Shown one piece after another: positions 35,478 to 44,800 of a DNA stretch of 64,000 nucleotides. The notes under the pieces were generated by a model, which did not search any database, was not told the origin of the DNA, and was given only the letters and a program-made list of their open reading frames with translations. The stretch lies in NCBI GenBank assembly GCA_030747175.1, contig JASLLE010000005.1, positions 1 through 64,000 of the forward strand. The letters are read 5' to 3'. This DNA comes from Dehalococcoidia bacterium. GTDB lineage: Bacteria > Chloroflexota > Dehalococcoidia > Lucifugimonadales > Lucifugimonadaceae. The position numbers and the translations under genes are program-made. The stretch's first letter is position 1, and each line of letters opens with the position of its first letter.

Positions 35478-36470
35478 ATGAAGTACCGACGTCTTGGCAG
35501 CTCCGGGCTGCTCGTGTCCACCATCGGCCTTGGAACCAACAACTTCGGCGAGATGCTTGGCCGAATGGACTATGAGTCTTCGAAGGCGGCGCTCGACGCC
35601 TGTCGCGATAACGGGATCAACTTCATCGACACCTCGGACTCGTACTCCGGCGGCATCTCCGAGGATTTCATCGGCCGGGCGGTGAAGGACTACCGCAAGG
35701 ACGTCATCATCGGCACCAAAGCCGGGATGCCGTGGGCCGGCGGCCCGAACCGGGACGGACTGTCTGCCGCCCACATTAAATATTCGGTTGACGAGAGCCT
35801 GAAACGGCTCCAGACCGATTACATCGACCTGTACCAGATGCATATCGTTGACCCGCTAACCCCGATCGAGGAGACGCTGCGCGCGCTCGACGACATCGTG
35901 GCGGCAGGCAAAGTGCGGTACATCGGTTGCTCGAACTTCATGGCGTGGGAGATGGTGGAGGCCATACAGGTGTCGCGACGGTACGGCTGGGCGGAGTTCG
36001 TCAGCAATCAGCCTCAATACTCCATGCTGGTGAGGGATGTCGAGACGGAGTTGATCCACTCGAGCGCCAAGTACTCGACCGGCATCCTGCCCTACTTCCC
36101 GCTCGCTTCAGGGTTCCTGACCGGAAAGTACAAGCGTGGCGTAGATCTGCCCGAGGGCACGCGGCTCGCCAAGGCGCCGCCGATGGCGAATGCACAGCTC
36201 ACAGACGCCAACTTTGATGTACTCGAGGCGCTTGAGTCGTTTGCCGGAGAGCACGGTCACACGATGGTGGAGCTTGCGTTTGCTTGGCTGCTCGGGCATC
36301 CGGAGGTTTCCTCCGTGATCGCCGGTGCGACGCGGGTCGAGCAGATCGAGCAGAACGCGGCGGCGAGCGAGTGGGAACTGACTTCAGAGGAGATGGCGGA
36401 ACTGGATGCCATCCTCCCGGGTACGCCCGGACCGGGCGTCGGCAACCTGCCGCGGAGGCGCGGTCTTTAG
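35478..36470 (+). CDS. Aldo/keto reductase
   Basis: This 330-residue (beta/alpha)8 oxidoreductase begins M-K-Y-R-R-L-G-S-S-G-L-L-V-S. It has the catalytic Asp/Tyr pair in F-I-D-T-S-D-S-Y, Lys in I-G-T-K-A-G, the Y-I-G-C-S-N-F segment and the NADP-site S-S-V-I-A-G-A-T-R near the C-terminus. It is probably a cytosolic NADPH-dependent reductase of sugars or carbonyls, of the YghZ/AKR11-13 type. GGAG lies 12 nt before the ATG. It lies 65 bp upstream of the glycerol kinase on the same strand, which may indicate linked three-carbon metabolism. Confidence 0.93.
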   Translation: MKYRRLGSSGLLVSTIGLGTNNFGEMLGRMDYESSKAALDACRDNGINFIDTSDSYSGGISEDFIGRAVKDYRKDVIIGTKAGMPWAGGPNRDGLSAAHIKYSVDESLKRLQTDYIDLYQMHIVDPLTPIEETLRALDDIVAAGKVRYIGCSNFMAWEMVEAIQVSRRYGWAEFVSNQPQYSMLVRDVETELIHSSAKYSTGILPYFPLASGFLTGKYKRGVDLPEGTRLAKAPPMANAQLTDANFDVLEALESFAGEHGHTMVELAFAWLLGHPEVSSVIAGATRVEQIEQNAAASEWELTSEEMAELDAILPGTPGPGVGNLPRRRGL

Positions 36471-36535
36471 GTCAGGGGTTTCCGTCCTGCAATATTCGGC
36501 GGGCAAGCCGTATCCAGGCGTAATCGGGAGCTAAA

Positions 36536-38032
36536 GTGCCTGAAGCCCGGCACATTCTTGCCATCGACCAGGGCACGACAAGCTCGCGGGCTATCGTGTT
36601 CGACGACGAGGCGCGTCCTGTTGCATCGGCGCAGGCAGAGCTCGGGCAACACTTCCCGCAACCGGGGTGGGTGGAGCATGACGCCTCCGAGATCTATCAC
36701 GGCTCCCTGACTGTGGCCCGGGACGCGGTCGAAAAATCGGGCGTCGGCATGGACGGCATCGCGGCGATCGGCATTACCAACCAGCGGGAGACGGTGGTCG
36801 TGTGGGACCGGGCGACCGGCGAGCCGGTATCGAACGCCATCGTGTGGCAGTGCCGCCGAACCGCGGAGGCGTGTGCCGAACTTATCCGGGGCGGTCATTC
36901 CGCCGAGATACGTGATCGCACGGGCCTCGTGGTCGATCCCTACTTCTCTGCCACAAAGCTTCGCTGGTTGCTTGACCGAATCCCGGACGGTCAGCGCCGG
37001 GCGGAGGCCGGGGAGTTGTGCTTTGGCACGGTCGATTCCTGGCTGATGTATCGCCTCAGCGGCGGAAAACGCCACGTCACGGACGTGACCAACGCGTCGA
37101 GAACGATGCTGCTGAACATCCACGATCTCGAGTGGGATCCGGCGATGCTGGAGCTTTTCAACGCGCCGGAGGCGATGCTCCCCGAGGTGCTGCCCTCGGC
37201 CGGGGATTTCGCGGTTACGGAAGCCGCCGAACTTGGCGGCGAGATTCCCATTACGGGGGCTGCCGGAGACCAGCACGCGGCGCTTTTCGGTCAGGCGTGT
37301 TTCAAGAGCGGGATGACCAAGTGCACGTACGGGACGGGTGCCTTTGTGCTCACGAACGCAGGGGGGCGTGCGCCTTCACCAGAGGCCGGAATCCTAGCGA
37401 CCCTGGGCTGGCAGGTCGGCTCAAAACGGACCTATGCCAGCGAGGGTGGAGTGTTTGTCACGGGGGCGGCCGTGCAGTGGCTCCGGGATGGGCTCGGGAT
37501 TATCGCGTCGGCATCGGATACGGACGATATGGCGGAGATGCTTGGCGATAACGATGGCGTGTACATGGTTCCCGCGTTTGCCGGGCTCGGCGCGCCGCGC
37601 TGGGACCCGGAAGCGCGGGGCACGATCACGGGCCTGACGCGCGGCTCGTCCCGCGAGCACCTGGCGCGTGCTGCCCTGGAGGCGACGGCCTACCAGGTCA
37701 GGGATGTCATGATGGCGATGTCCGGTTCGGGACGGATATCCTCGGCGCCGCTGCGGGCCGACGGCGGACAAACGGCGAGCCGATTTCTGATGCAGTTTCA
37801 GGCGGATATCCTGGATCGGCCGGTGGAGGTTTCGGAGATAGCGGAGACCACGGCGCTGGGGGCGGCGTTTCTGGCCGGCCGCGGTGTTGGCCTTTGGCGT
37901 AGCGACGCGGAGATCACTCGGCTGTGGCGGGCAGGGGCTCGTTACGATCCGGCGATGGCAGAGGGACAGCGAGCGCGCCTTATCACGGGCTGGTATGACG
38001 CCGTGGAGCGCGCTGCGAGCGTGACCGGGTAG
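36536..38032 (+). CDS. glpK: Glycerol kinase
   Basis: This 498-residue FGGY kinase shows A-I-D-Q-G-T-T-S-S-R-A-I-V-F-D at the N-terminus, G-I-T-N-Q-R-E-T-V-V-V-W, D-S-W-L-M-Y-R-L-S-G-G, the C-T-Y-G-T-G-A-F loop and the F-A-G-L-G-A-P-R-W-D segment diagnostic of glycerol kinase. It phosphorylates glycerol to sn-glycerol 3-phosphate with ATP. The start is GTG with CGGGAG upstream. No glpF or glpD is adjacent. It converges with the kinase-kelch gene, only 28 bp from its stop. Confidence 0.96.
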   Translation: MPEARHILAIDQGTTSSRAIVFDDEARPVASAQAELGQHFPQPGWVEHDASEIYHGSLTVARDAVEKSGVGMDGIAAIGITNQRETVVVWDRATGEPVSNAIVWQCRRTAEACAELIRGGHSAEIRDRTGLVVDPYFSATKLRWLLDRIPDGQRRAEAGELCFGTVDSWLMYRLSGGKRHVTDVTNASRTMLLNIHDLEWDPAMLELFNAPEAMLPEVLPSAGDFAVTEAAELGGEIPITGAAGDQHAALFGQACFKSGMTKCTYGTGAFVLTNAGGRAPSPEAGILATLGWQVGSKRTYASEGGVFVTGAAVQWLRDGLGIIASASDTDDMAEMLGDNDGVYMVPAFAGLGAPRWDPEARGTITGLTRGSSREHLARAALEATAYQVRDVMMAMSGSGRISSAPLRADGGQTASRFLMQFQADILDRPVEVSEIAETTALGAAFLAGRGVGLWRSDAEITRLWRAGARYDPAMAEGQRARLITGWYDAVERAASVTG

Positions 38033-38060
38033 GGAGCCGGGACTGGAACCGGGTGCGAGG

Positions 38061-41000
38061 CTAAGCGGCTGCGCCTTCCCGTGGCTTGCTTGAATCCTCT
38101 CCCGTGTCTTGTTCTTCGCCGATTTCGCCTTCGCCGGATGGAACCCCGCCGGATTCCGGGGCTGCATCAGCTGTGGCGTCTTCTGGCGCCAACTCTTCTT
38201 CAACGCCCGATGTTTCTTCCGGGGCAGCTTTGGCGTCGATGTTGCCCGTGGCGATGTCGAACTCGCTCAGATCAAACAGCTCGGCGCTTTCCATGAAGCG
38301 GCCCGAGCCGAGGATCTCCGTCCATCCGCCGGCGACAAGTACGTTGCCGTCCGGGAGAAGCGAAGCGGTGTGCCAGAGACGTGCCGATGCCATGCGGCCG
38401 GCGGCGACCCACGGGCTTTTCGTGCCCTTTACCGGGTCCCAGATATCGGCCGTTGAGAGGGACATGAACCTGCCGGCTCTCCCCCCGATTACGAGTACCC
38501 GCCCGTCTTTCAAAAGCAGGGAGCTGTGGACATAACGGGCCTCACCCATTTTGCCGATCTTCGTCCACTTCCGGGTGCCGGGCTTATGAATTTCAGCGGT
38601 ATTGGCGACGCGCTCGCCGCTCCAACCCCCGGTCATGAGTATCCGGCCATCGGTCAGTACCGTGGCGGTGTGCAGATAGCGGGGTGAGTTCATTTTGCCG
38701 GCCGAGCCCCAGGCGTCGGTTTCCGCGTCGTATGCTTCCGCCGCTACAAGCTGATCATCCCCGGACCACCCTCCGGCTGCGAGGACGCGACCGTCCGCCA
38801 TGGCAACCAGGGTGTGGCCGCGTCGTGCCTCGTGCATCCGGGTAACCTCGCTCCACTGGCCGGACTTCGGGTCCCAGATCTCGGAAGACGGGAAGATTCC
38901 TTTGCCGTCCCAGCCTCCTGTGACGAGAACTCGACCGTCCTTGAGTAGAGCTATCGCATGTTCAGAACGGGCCGTAGCCATCTCCCCTGTCTGGACCGAT
39001 GTTCCGGAGCCGGGGTCGTAAATCTCCACTTCGGCGAGCACCTTTTGGCCCGCCCGGCCGCCGACGACGAGGATCTTCCCGTTTTCGAGCATTACCGATC
39101 TGTGATCGAAGCGCGCGGTTAGCAGGGCCCCGGACTGTCCCCATGACTTTCGCGCGTGGTCGTAGATTTCGACCGGTCCGACGGGTTCTTTGCCGTTCCA
39201 TCCCCCGACGATGGCTATTCGCCCGTCTTTGAGGGTGGTTGCGGTGTGTACGTAGCGGGCCTCTGACATCCGGCCGGCCTGGGACCACTCGTCACTCGCC
39301 GGGTCAAACTCCTGCGTAGTTTTCGTGACATTGTCGTCCACGTAACCGCCCGCCAGCAGGATTCGCCCATCGGCGAGAAGGCTGGAGGTGTGCCAGAGCG
39401 GAGCGGCCTCCGGGCTGGCGGCGAGGGACCACGTTCTTGAAAGCGGGTCGTAGATCTCGGTCGAAAGCAGCTCGACTTCGTCATCCATGCCGCCGGTTAC
39501 GACGACGCGGCCGTCCGGCAGGACGGTTGCCGAGTGTTGTGAGCGCGGGTCGGTAAGTGCGCCGGCGTCGGCCCATTCCCCGCGGAAGGGATCGTAAAGG
39601 GCAGCAAACGCGACCGGATCGCCGTCTTCATCTTCACCACCAACCACGAGCAGGCGGCCGTTGTGAAGCACAGAGACGGTGTGACGGCTGCGGCCGGTCT
39701 TCATCGGCAGCCCGGGTGACCATGTGTTCTTCTTCGGGTTGAAAATCTCTACCGTGGCTTCGCGGCCGTCTTCGCCAAGTCCGCCGAAGATCACGGCGTT
39801 GCCGGAGGGAAGCCCGATAGCCACGGCCTCCGCGCGCTGTTTGGCCATCCGGGCGGCCTTTGCCCATGTGTTGGTCTTCGGGTCAAACAGTTCGGCGGTA
39901 TTCTCGATCCCGTCTGTGCCATACCCGCCCGCCACAAGCACCTTTCCGTCGCGCATCAATGTGGCGGTGTGGCCGGCGCGGACGGATATCAGGTCACCGG
40001 CGCCGGACCAACTATTTGACTCCGGGTCATAGATCTCGCACGCGGAGCAGGGCTCAAGGTTCTTGTATCCGCCCGTGACCAGCACCCGGCCATCGGCCAG
40101 GACCGTCGCCGTGTGACGTGTTCGGGGGTATGTCATGGAACCTGCGTCGCTCCAGCGGTTTTCGAAGGCGTCGAAAATCTCGGCCGCTCCGCTGTCACGC
40201 TGCCCGCCGGAAATAAGGACCCTGCCGTCCTTCAACGTCGTGGCGGTGTGTTCAGCGCGCGCCCCGATCAGGGGCTGGCCGGACTGCCACTCCCCGGCCG
40301 GCATGACGTATCCGATGCCACCCTTTTGCCTCGGCTTTGGACCCTCGGGGTCCGCCGCGTCACGCCGTTTCTTTTTCTTCTTTCCGCCCTCGGGTTCGTT
40401 CATGGCGATGAGGGCGCCGTCCATCGCGACGGCCATGTCCGACATCGACTGGAAGCGCTGCGCCGGGTCCTTGGACAGCCCGACCATGATCAGGTCAGAA
40501 ATCCTCTCAGGGAGATCTGCTCTGACTTCGGTCGGCCGCGACGGATCGTCACCGATCTGGGCCCGCACAACCGGACCCGGTTCGAGCCCATCGAATGGCG
40601 CCTTGCCGGTGAACAGGTGATAAAGGAGGCATGACACGCCGTATATATCGGTACGTGCATCGATCTCGTAATCCCTTGCCTGTTCCGGCGAGATGTACTG
40701 GAGCATCTCCGCCTGGTCCCCCCCGCGGTCGAGCGCGGTGGAGATGTCCGCCGTTCTCACCATCCCAAAATCGCCCAGCTTGGCCTGCCCGTCCGTGCCG
40801 AGGAGAACGTTGGAGGGTTTCAGATTGCAATGGAGGACGCCGACGGAGTGTGCGGCGGCCAGTCCAGCCAGGATCTGTTTGGACAGATCGATCGCACGTT
40901 CAAGACTCAAGGGTTCGGCGAGGCCGACGATGGACCCCAGGTCGTCGGAGAGGAATTCCTGGCCGATGTACGGCGCGCCTTCATGCTTGCCGACGGCGAA

Positions 41001-41231
41001 TATCCGGACCAGGTTTGGATGATCGACCCCGGCAACAGCTTCTGCACCGGCCTCAAATGCCTGGGCGAAGCTGAAGTCGCCGGCGAGCTCTTCGCCGAGC
41101 ACTTTGAGCGCGACCATCTGGGAGGAAGATGGGTCAAACGTCCGGTACACCCGGGTATGACCGGAACCAGCGAGTTCTTCCAGGATGGTGTATTTGCCGA
41201 TTCGGCGTGCTGTATCTGTGTTTTCCACCAT
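38061..41231 (-). CDS. Kinase-like domain fused to 14 kelch repeats (probable pseudokinase), copy 1
   Basis: This 1056-residue protein has three parts. Residues 12-275 form a bacterial Ser/Thr-kinase fold with V-A-L-K (Lys43) and D-F-G (154-156) intact, but the catalytic loop reads H-C-N-L-K-P-S-N, placing Asn136 where H-R-D has its Asp. Residues ~315-990 hold 14 kelch-type units, each with an R-x-x-H-T-A-T-x-L-x-D-G-R-V-L-V-x-G-G pattern, enough for two seven-bladed propellers. The last 65 residues are acidic. No membrane helix is present, unlike PknB-type kinases. The Asn suggests a dead or very weak kinase, perhaps ATP-binding. A paralogue follows on the same strand. Confidence 0.88.
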   Translation of the reverse strand: MVENTDTARRIGKYTILEELAGSGHTRVYRTFDPSSSQMVALKVLGEELAGDFSFAQAFEAGAEAVAGVDHPNLVRIFAVGKHEGAPYIGQEFLSDDLGSIVGLAEPLSLERAIDLSKQILAGLAAAHSVGVLHCNLKPSNVLLGTDGQAKLGDFGMVRTADISTALDRGGDQAEMLQYISPEQARDYEIDARTDIYGVSCLLYHLFTGKAPFDGLEPGPVVRAQIGDDPSRPTEVRADLPERISDLIMVGLSKDPAQRFQSMSDMAVAMDGALIAMNEPEGGKKKKKRRDAADPEGPKPRQKGGIGYVMPAGEWQSGQPLIGARAEHTATTLKDGRVLISGGQRDSGAAEIFDAFENRWSDAGSMTYPRTRHTATVLADGRVLVTGGYKNLEPCSACEIYDPESNSWSGAGDLISVRAGHTATLMRDGKVLVAGGYGTDGIENTAELFDPKTNTWAKAARMAKQRAEAVAIGLPSGNAVIFGGLGEDGREATVEIFNPKKNTWSPGLPMKTGRSRHTVSVLHNGRLLVVGGEDEDGDPVAFAALYDPFRGEWADAGALTDPRSQHSATVLPDGRVVVTGGMDDEVELLSTEIYDPLSRTWSLAASPEAAPLWHTSSLLADGRILLAGGYVDDNVTKTTQEFDPASDEWSQAGRMSEARYVHTATTLKDGRIAIVGGWNGKEPVGPVEIYDHARKSWGQSGALLTARFDHRSVMLENGKILVVGGRAGQKVLAEVEIYDPGSGTSVQTGEMATARSEHAIALLKDGRVLVTGGWDGKGIFPSSEIWDPKSGQWSEVTRMHEARRGHTLVAMADGRVLAAGGWSGDDQLVAAEAYDAETDAWGSAGKMNSPRYLHTATVLTDGRILMTGGWSGERVANTAEIHKPGTRKWTKIGKMGEARYVHSSLLLKDGRVLVIGGRAGRFMSLSTADIWDPVKGTKSPWVAAGRMASARLWHTASLLPDGNVLVAGGWTEILGSGRFMESAELFDLSEFDIATGNIDAKAAPEETSGVEEELAPEDATADAAPESGGVPSGEGEIGEEQDTGEDSSKPREGAAA

Positions 41232-41470
41232 CAGTGGACGCGGGGCTCCCTCTGTGCGACGCGCCGGATCAGCGCTGAGAGTTCAACCGACCGGGAATGG
41301 AACGGGTCACGCCTCGCCATTTCCCTGACTCTCGATCTGATTACCGGGCCGATTGGATCCATCGTGCCATCGCGCGCTGGATATAGCGTCCGCACGAACA
41401 CCCACCTTGGCGCGTACTAACCGACGGAGCAGGTTGCGTTACGCGTCTACGGGCAGGGCCAATCAGCGGG

Positions 41471-44446
41471 TCAGGCAGCTGCGTCCAGGATCTCCACGGA
41501 GTCCAGGAATTGCCCGCCACCGAGTAGTTCCGAGTAACCGCCGGCGGCGAGAACCCTGCCGTCCTTGAGCAGCGAAACGGTGTGCCATGTCCGGGCCTGC
41601 GCCATGCGACCGGCTTGCGTCCAGCCGCGCGTAGCCGGATCGAACACCTCCGCCGTCGCGACGCATGTCGAGTCGTCTGCCCGCCCTCCTGCGACCACTA
41701 CCGTGCCGTCGTCGCGGATGACGGCGGAGTGCAGATATCGGGCACGAGCCATGTCGCCAACGGCCGCCCATGTTCCGACGAGGGGGCTGAACACCTCACA
41801 TCCGGCGATAGCGCCATCCTCTGTGATGCCCCCGGCGATCAAGATACGACCGTCCTTCAGGCCCACGGAAACATGGTTGAAGCGCGCCACGGACATCGGT
41901 TCGATCTTGTTCCAGCGGTTCTTGGACGGGTCATAAACCTCGCCCGTGTCCAGGTATCCTGAACCGTCCCATCCCCCGGTGACGAGCACTCGGCCATCGT
42001 TTAGCGCGATGGCGCTGTGGCCGCGTCTCTTACGCAGCATGGGCTCTACCGGCCGCCATTTTCCTTCGACCGGATCGAACAGATACGCGGCGTTGGAGAT
42101 CTTTTCATCGTTCCAGCCTCCCGCAACTAGAACGCCTCCATCCCTCAGCCGGGTTGCGGAGTGTTCCGTTGTCGGATTTTTCAGTTCGCCGGTCGGCTGC
42201 CATGCGTCACGGGAGGGGCTGTATATCTCGGCAGACGCGAGGACACTGCTGCCCGCGCGTCCGCCAACGATCAGGGTTCGGCCGTCTTCAAGTTCCACGG
42301 AGCGATGATCGAACCGGCCTTCGTTTAATGCGCCCGACTCTTCCCATCGGCCCTCAGAGGTCCGGAACACAGCGCTCGAGGAGAGCGCGCCTCCTTCGTT
42401 GTATCCGCCCGCAACCAGGAGATCTCCGTCGGGCATGGTGGATACGCTGTGGGAGTATCTGTGGACTTTCAGTTTTGGCGCCGCCACCCAGCCACCGCCC
42501 GAGGGGTCATATAACTCGCACGAGGAACGGGTTTCGCCGTCCGCGTATCCGCCAGCGACGAGGACGCGGCCATCTGGCAAGAGATGGGAGACGTGCCACA
42601 TACGAGCGTTCTTACAGAATCCCGATGATTCCCAGGTGGATGAAAACGGATCAAATATCTCGGTGCTGGATAGGGCTTTTGTGCCGCCGTAGCCGCCGGT
42701 GACTATGATCCGGCCATCACCCATCAGTACGGCGGAGTGGTCGTAACGCTCGCCTTCCATGGGTTCGACAGGTTCCCATGACTCGGCGCCGGTTCGGTAG
42801 ACCTCTGCCGTGCGCATCTTGCCCCCGGCGTCATCCTCACCACCGGCCACGAGCACGTCGCCGTTGAGCAACATGGTTGCTGTGTGCCGCCAGCGCGGGG
42901 CCTCCATCCTGGCCGTGTCGATCCACGTCCCGGATTTCGGGTCGTACAGCTCCACCGACGCCTGGTTACCTTCTTCTGAGAATCCGCCGACGACGAGAAC
43001 CCTCCCGTCCTTCAGTTTTGTGGCGGTGTGACGGACCCGGTCAGAGTTCATCGGCTCGCTCTTGGTCCAGGCGCCAGCTTCCGGGTCGTACAGTTCGGTA
43101 GATTTCTCGACACCGTTTGCGCCCAGTCCGCCGGAGACCAGCACCTTGCCATCTTCCAGCAAGATCGCTGCGTGTTCGGCTCGCGCCTCGGACAGTGAGC
43201 CGGTTTCGGACCATGTCCGTTTACTGGTGTTGAACAGGACCGCGGTTGCGAGTGGCTCTGAACCGGCGTACCCGCCTACGATCAAGACATTTCCGTCTCC
43301 AAGGAGGGTCGCCGTCGGCCACGCCCGTGCTTCGGGCGCCGAAGCCGCCGGGAGCCACATCTCCATGTCGGGATCGTACAGTTCGTAGGTGCTGACGCCG
43401 TCGCGCCCTCCGAACATCAGTACCTGTCCTGTGGGCAGTACGACGGAGGCGCCCTCGGCTCTCGGTTCGCTGATCTCGCCCGCTTCCAGCCAGGTGCCGG
43501 GCGTCGGCGCCGTCTGGGGGTCCGGCGGCGGACCGTCCGGTGAGGACGCGTCAGCGGCGGCGGCCTTCTTGCGTACCATCGGCGCGGCTTCGCCAGAGGC
43601 GATGGCTTTGCGGACGGCGCTGCCCTCCGCCTTCTCTGCAATGGCGTCCAGTTCTCCGGCAAGTTCGCGCATAGATGTCGGCCGGTTCTTGGGGAGTTTT
43701 TCCAGGCAGGACATGACGAGCTTGGCGAACTTGACCTTCAGATCAGCACGCAGGTTCCGTATCGACTCGGGCTCGGTCTGCGCGTGGGCCTCCAGTAGCT
43801 CCCGGGGATCCGGGATGTTGAAAGGAGGTTGACCGGCGAGCATGTGATAGAGGAGCGCGCCGAGCGCATAAATGTCGCTTGACTGCATCGCTGGATTGCC
43901 GGTGGCCTGCTCCGGCGAAAAGTATGGGAGCCGCCCTGCCGGACGCGACACGGCGGCGGCGCCAAAGTCGCAGATCTTCGCCACCCCGTCAGTCCCGACG
44001 AGGACGTTGTGCGGCGAAAGCCCGGAATGCAGGATCCCCTTGTCGTGTGCGGCCGCAACTCCGTGGGCTATCTCCGATGCAAGTCGCGACGCCTGGCCCA
44101 ATGCCATCTGGCCGCTGAACTCCAGGTTGATGTCGAGGCTCTGCGGCAGAAGTTCCGTTGCGATGTAAAAGCGACCGCCCTCTCCGCCGATGTCAAAGAC
44201 GCGGAGGATGTTCTCGTGTTGTACCGCTGCGATCTGGTTCGATGATTCCAGCAGTCCGCGCAGGCGATCCGGATTTCCTAGCAATGCTGCATTGGACACG
44301 CGTAGTGCGACGGAACGGCCGTCGGATGTATCGATGGCCTTGTAGACGGACGTCATCGGCGTCTCGGCTACCGGCTCAACGATCGTGTAGACGCCAAACT
44401 TTTCGGCGTCTTCAGGGGCCTGTTCGGCTGACCGCTCGGTGGACAT
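41471..44446 (-). CDS. Kinase-like domain fused to 14 kelch repeats (pseudokinase), copy 2
   Basis: This 991-residue paralogue of the neighbouring protein is more degraded catalytically. The Gly-rich loop has no glycines (V-E-P-V-A-E-T-P), V-A-L-K has become V-A-L-R (Arg49), and the catalytic loop reads H-S-G-L-S-P-H-N, losing both the Asp (Gly142) and the Lys (Ser144). D-F-G (160-162) survives. A Pro/Ala linker leads into 14 kelch units, the same number as in copy 1. It lies upstream of copy 1 with 238 bp between. The conserved repeat number and the independent loss of catalytic residues suggest a non-catalytic scaffold. Confidence 0.88.
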   Translation of the reverse strand: MSTERSAEQAPEDAEKFGVYTIVEPVAETPMTSVYKAIDTSDGRSVALRVSNAALLGNPDRLRGLLESSNQIAAVQHENILRVFDIGGEGGRFYIATELLPQSLDINLEFSGQMALGQASRLASEIAHGVAAAHDKGILHSGLSPHNVLVGTDGVAKICDFGAAAVSRPAGRLPYFSPEQATGNPAMQSSDIYALGALLYHMLAGQPPFNIPDPRELLEAHAQTEPESIRNLRADLKVKFAKLVMSCLEKLPKNRPTSMRELAGELDAIAEKAEGSAVRKAIASGEAAPMVRKKAAAADASSPDGPPPDPQTAPTPGTWLEAGEISEPRAEGASVVLPTGQVLMFGGRDGVSTYELYDPDMEMWLPAASAPEARAWPTATLLGDGNVLIVGGYAGSEPLATAVLFNTSKRTWSETGSLSEARAEHAAILLEDGKVLVSGGLGANGVEKSTELYDPEAGAWTKSEPMNSDRVRHTATKLKDGRVLVVGGFSEEGNQASVELYDPKSGTWIDTARMEAPRWRHTATMLLNGDVLVAGGEDDAGGKMRTAEVYRTGAESWEPVEPMEGERYDHSAVLMGDGRIIVTGGYGGTKALSSTEIFDPFSSTWESSGFCKNARMWHVSHLLPDGRVLVAGGYADGETRSSCELYDPSGGGWVAAPKLKVHRYSHSVSTMPDGDLLVAGGYNEGGALSSSAVFRTSEGRWEESGALNEGRFDHRSVELEDGRTLIVGGRAGSSVLASAEIYSPSRDAWQPTGELKNPTTEHSATRLRDGGVLVAGGWNDEKISNAAYLFDPVEGKWRPVEPMLRKRRGHSAIALNDGRVLVTGGWDGSGYLDTGEVYDPSKNRWNKIEPMSVARFNHVSVGLKDGRILIAGGITEDGAIAGCEVFSPLVGTWAAVGDMARARYLHSAVIRDDGTVVVAGGRADDSTCVATAEVFDPATRGWTQAGRMAQARTWHTVSLLKDGRVLAAGGYSELLGGGQFLDSVEILDAAA

Positions 44447-44800
44447 GGACCCTTACTGTCGCTCCGCATGATCTGGTGCGTATAAAGGCGTCCGCCGTTG
44501 TGGCGCTCGATGGACACGGCCCGCAACGCGGGGACGCCTTTCCCAATATCAGAGAGAATGAAGGCCGTGACGAGTGGTTCTGCCGGGAAACGGGAATGCG
44601 GTAATCACAGCCCGTATCCCCGAGATAGCCGCAGGTAGATGTGCTGCGGCGGCTGTTCAAACTCGCACCCGTGGCGTCGCCCGGGCGACGTTGTGGTGTT
44701 TGCTGCCCCTAACCGGCGAGGCCGTTGTGTAGTATGGCCGCCAGTTTGATCGAACGCGGTCCGGGTGGGCCGTCATACCAAGCGCGAATTGGACCGGTGT
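44447..44800. promoter_or_regulatory. Divergent intergenic region with long hairpin and 16-bp palindrome
   Basis: This lies between the kinase-kelch copy 2 and the C69 peptidase gene. AAAGGCGTCC (44484-44493) and GGACGCCTTT (44532-44541) are perfect inverted arms, with GTTG/CAAC pairing inside, so a leader transcript of the kinase gene would fold into a long hairpin. At 44675-44690 lies the perfect palindrome CGTCGCCCGGGCGACG, a possible operator for the C69 operon. I see no gene. Confidence 0.5.

Noticed and set aside
36467-37276. Minus-strand open frame of 269 codons
   Set aside because: It is antisense to glycerol kinase, with Arg/His-rich composition and no motif.
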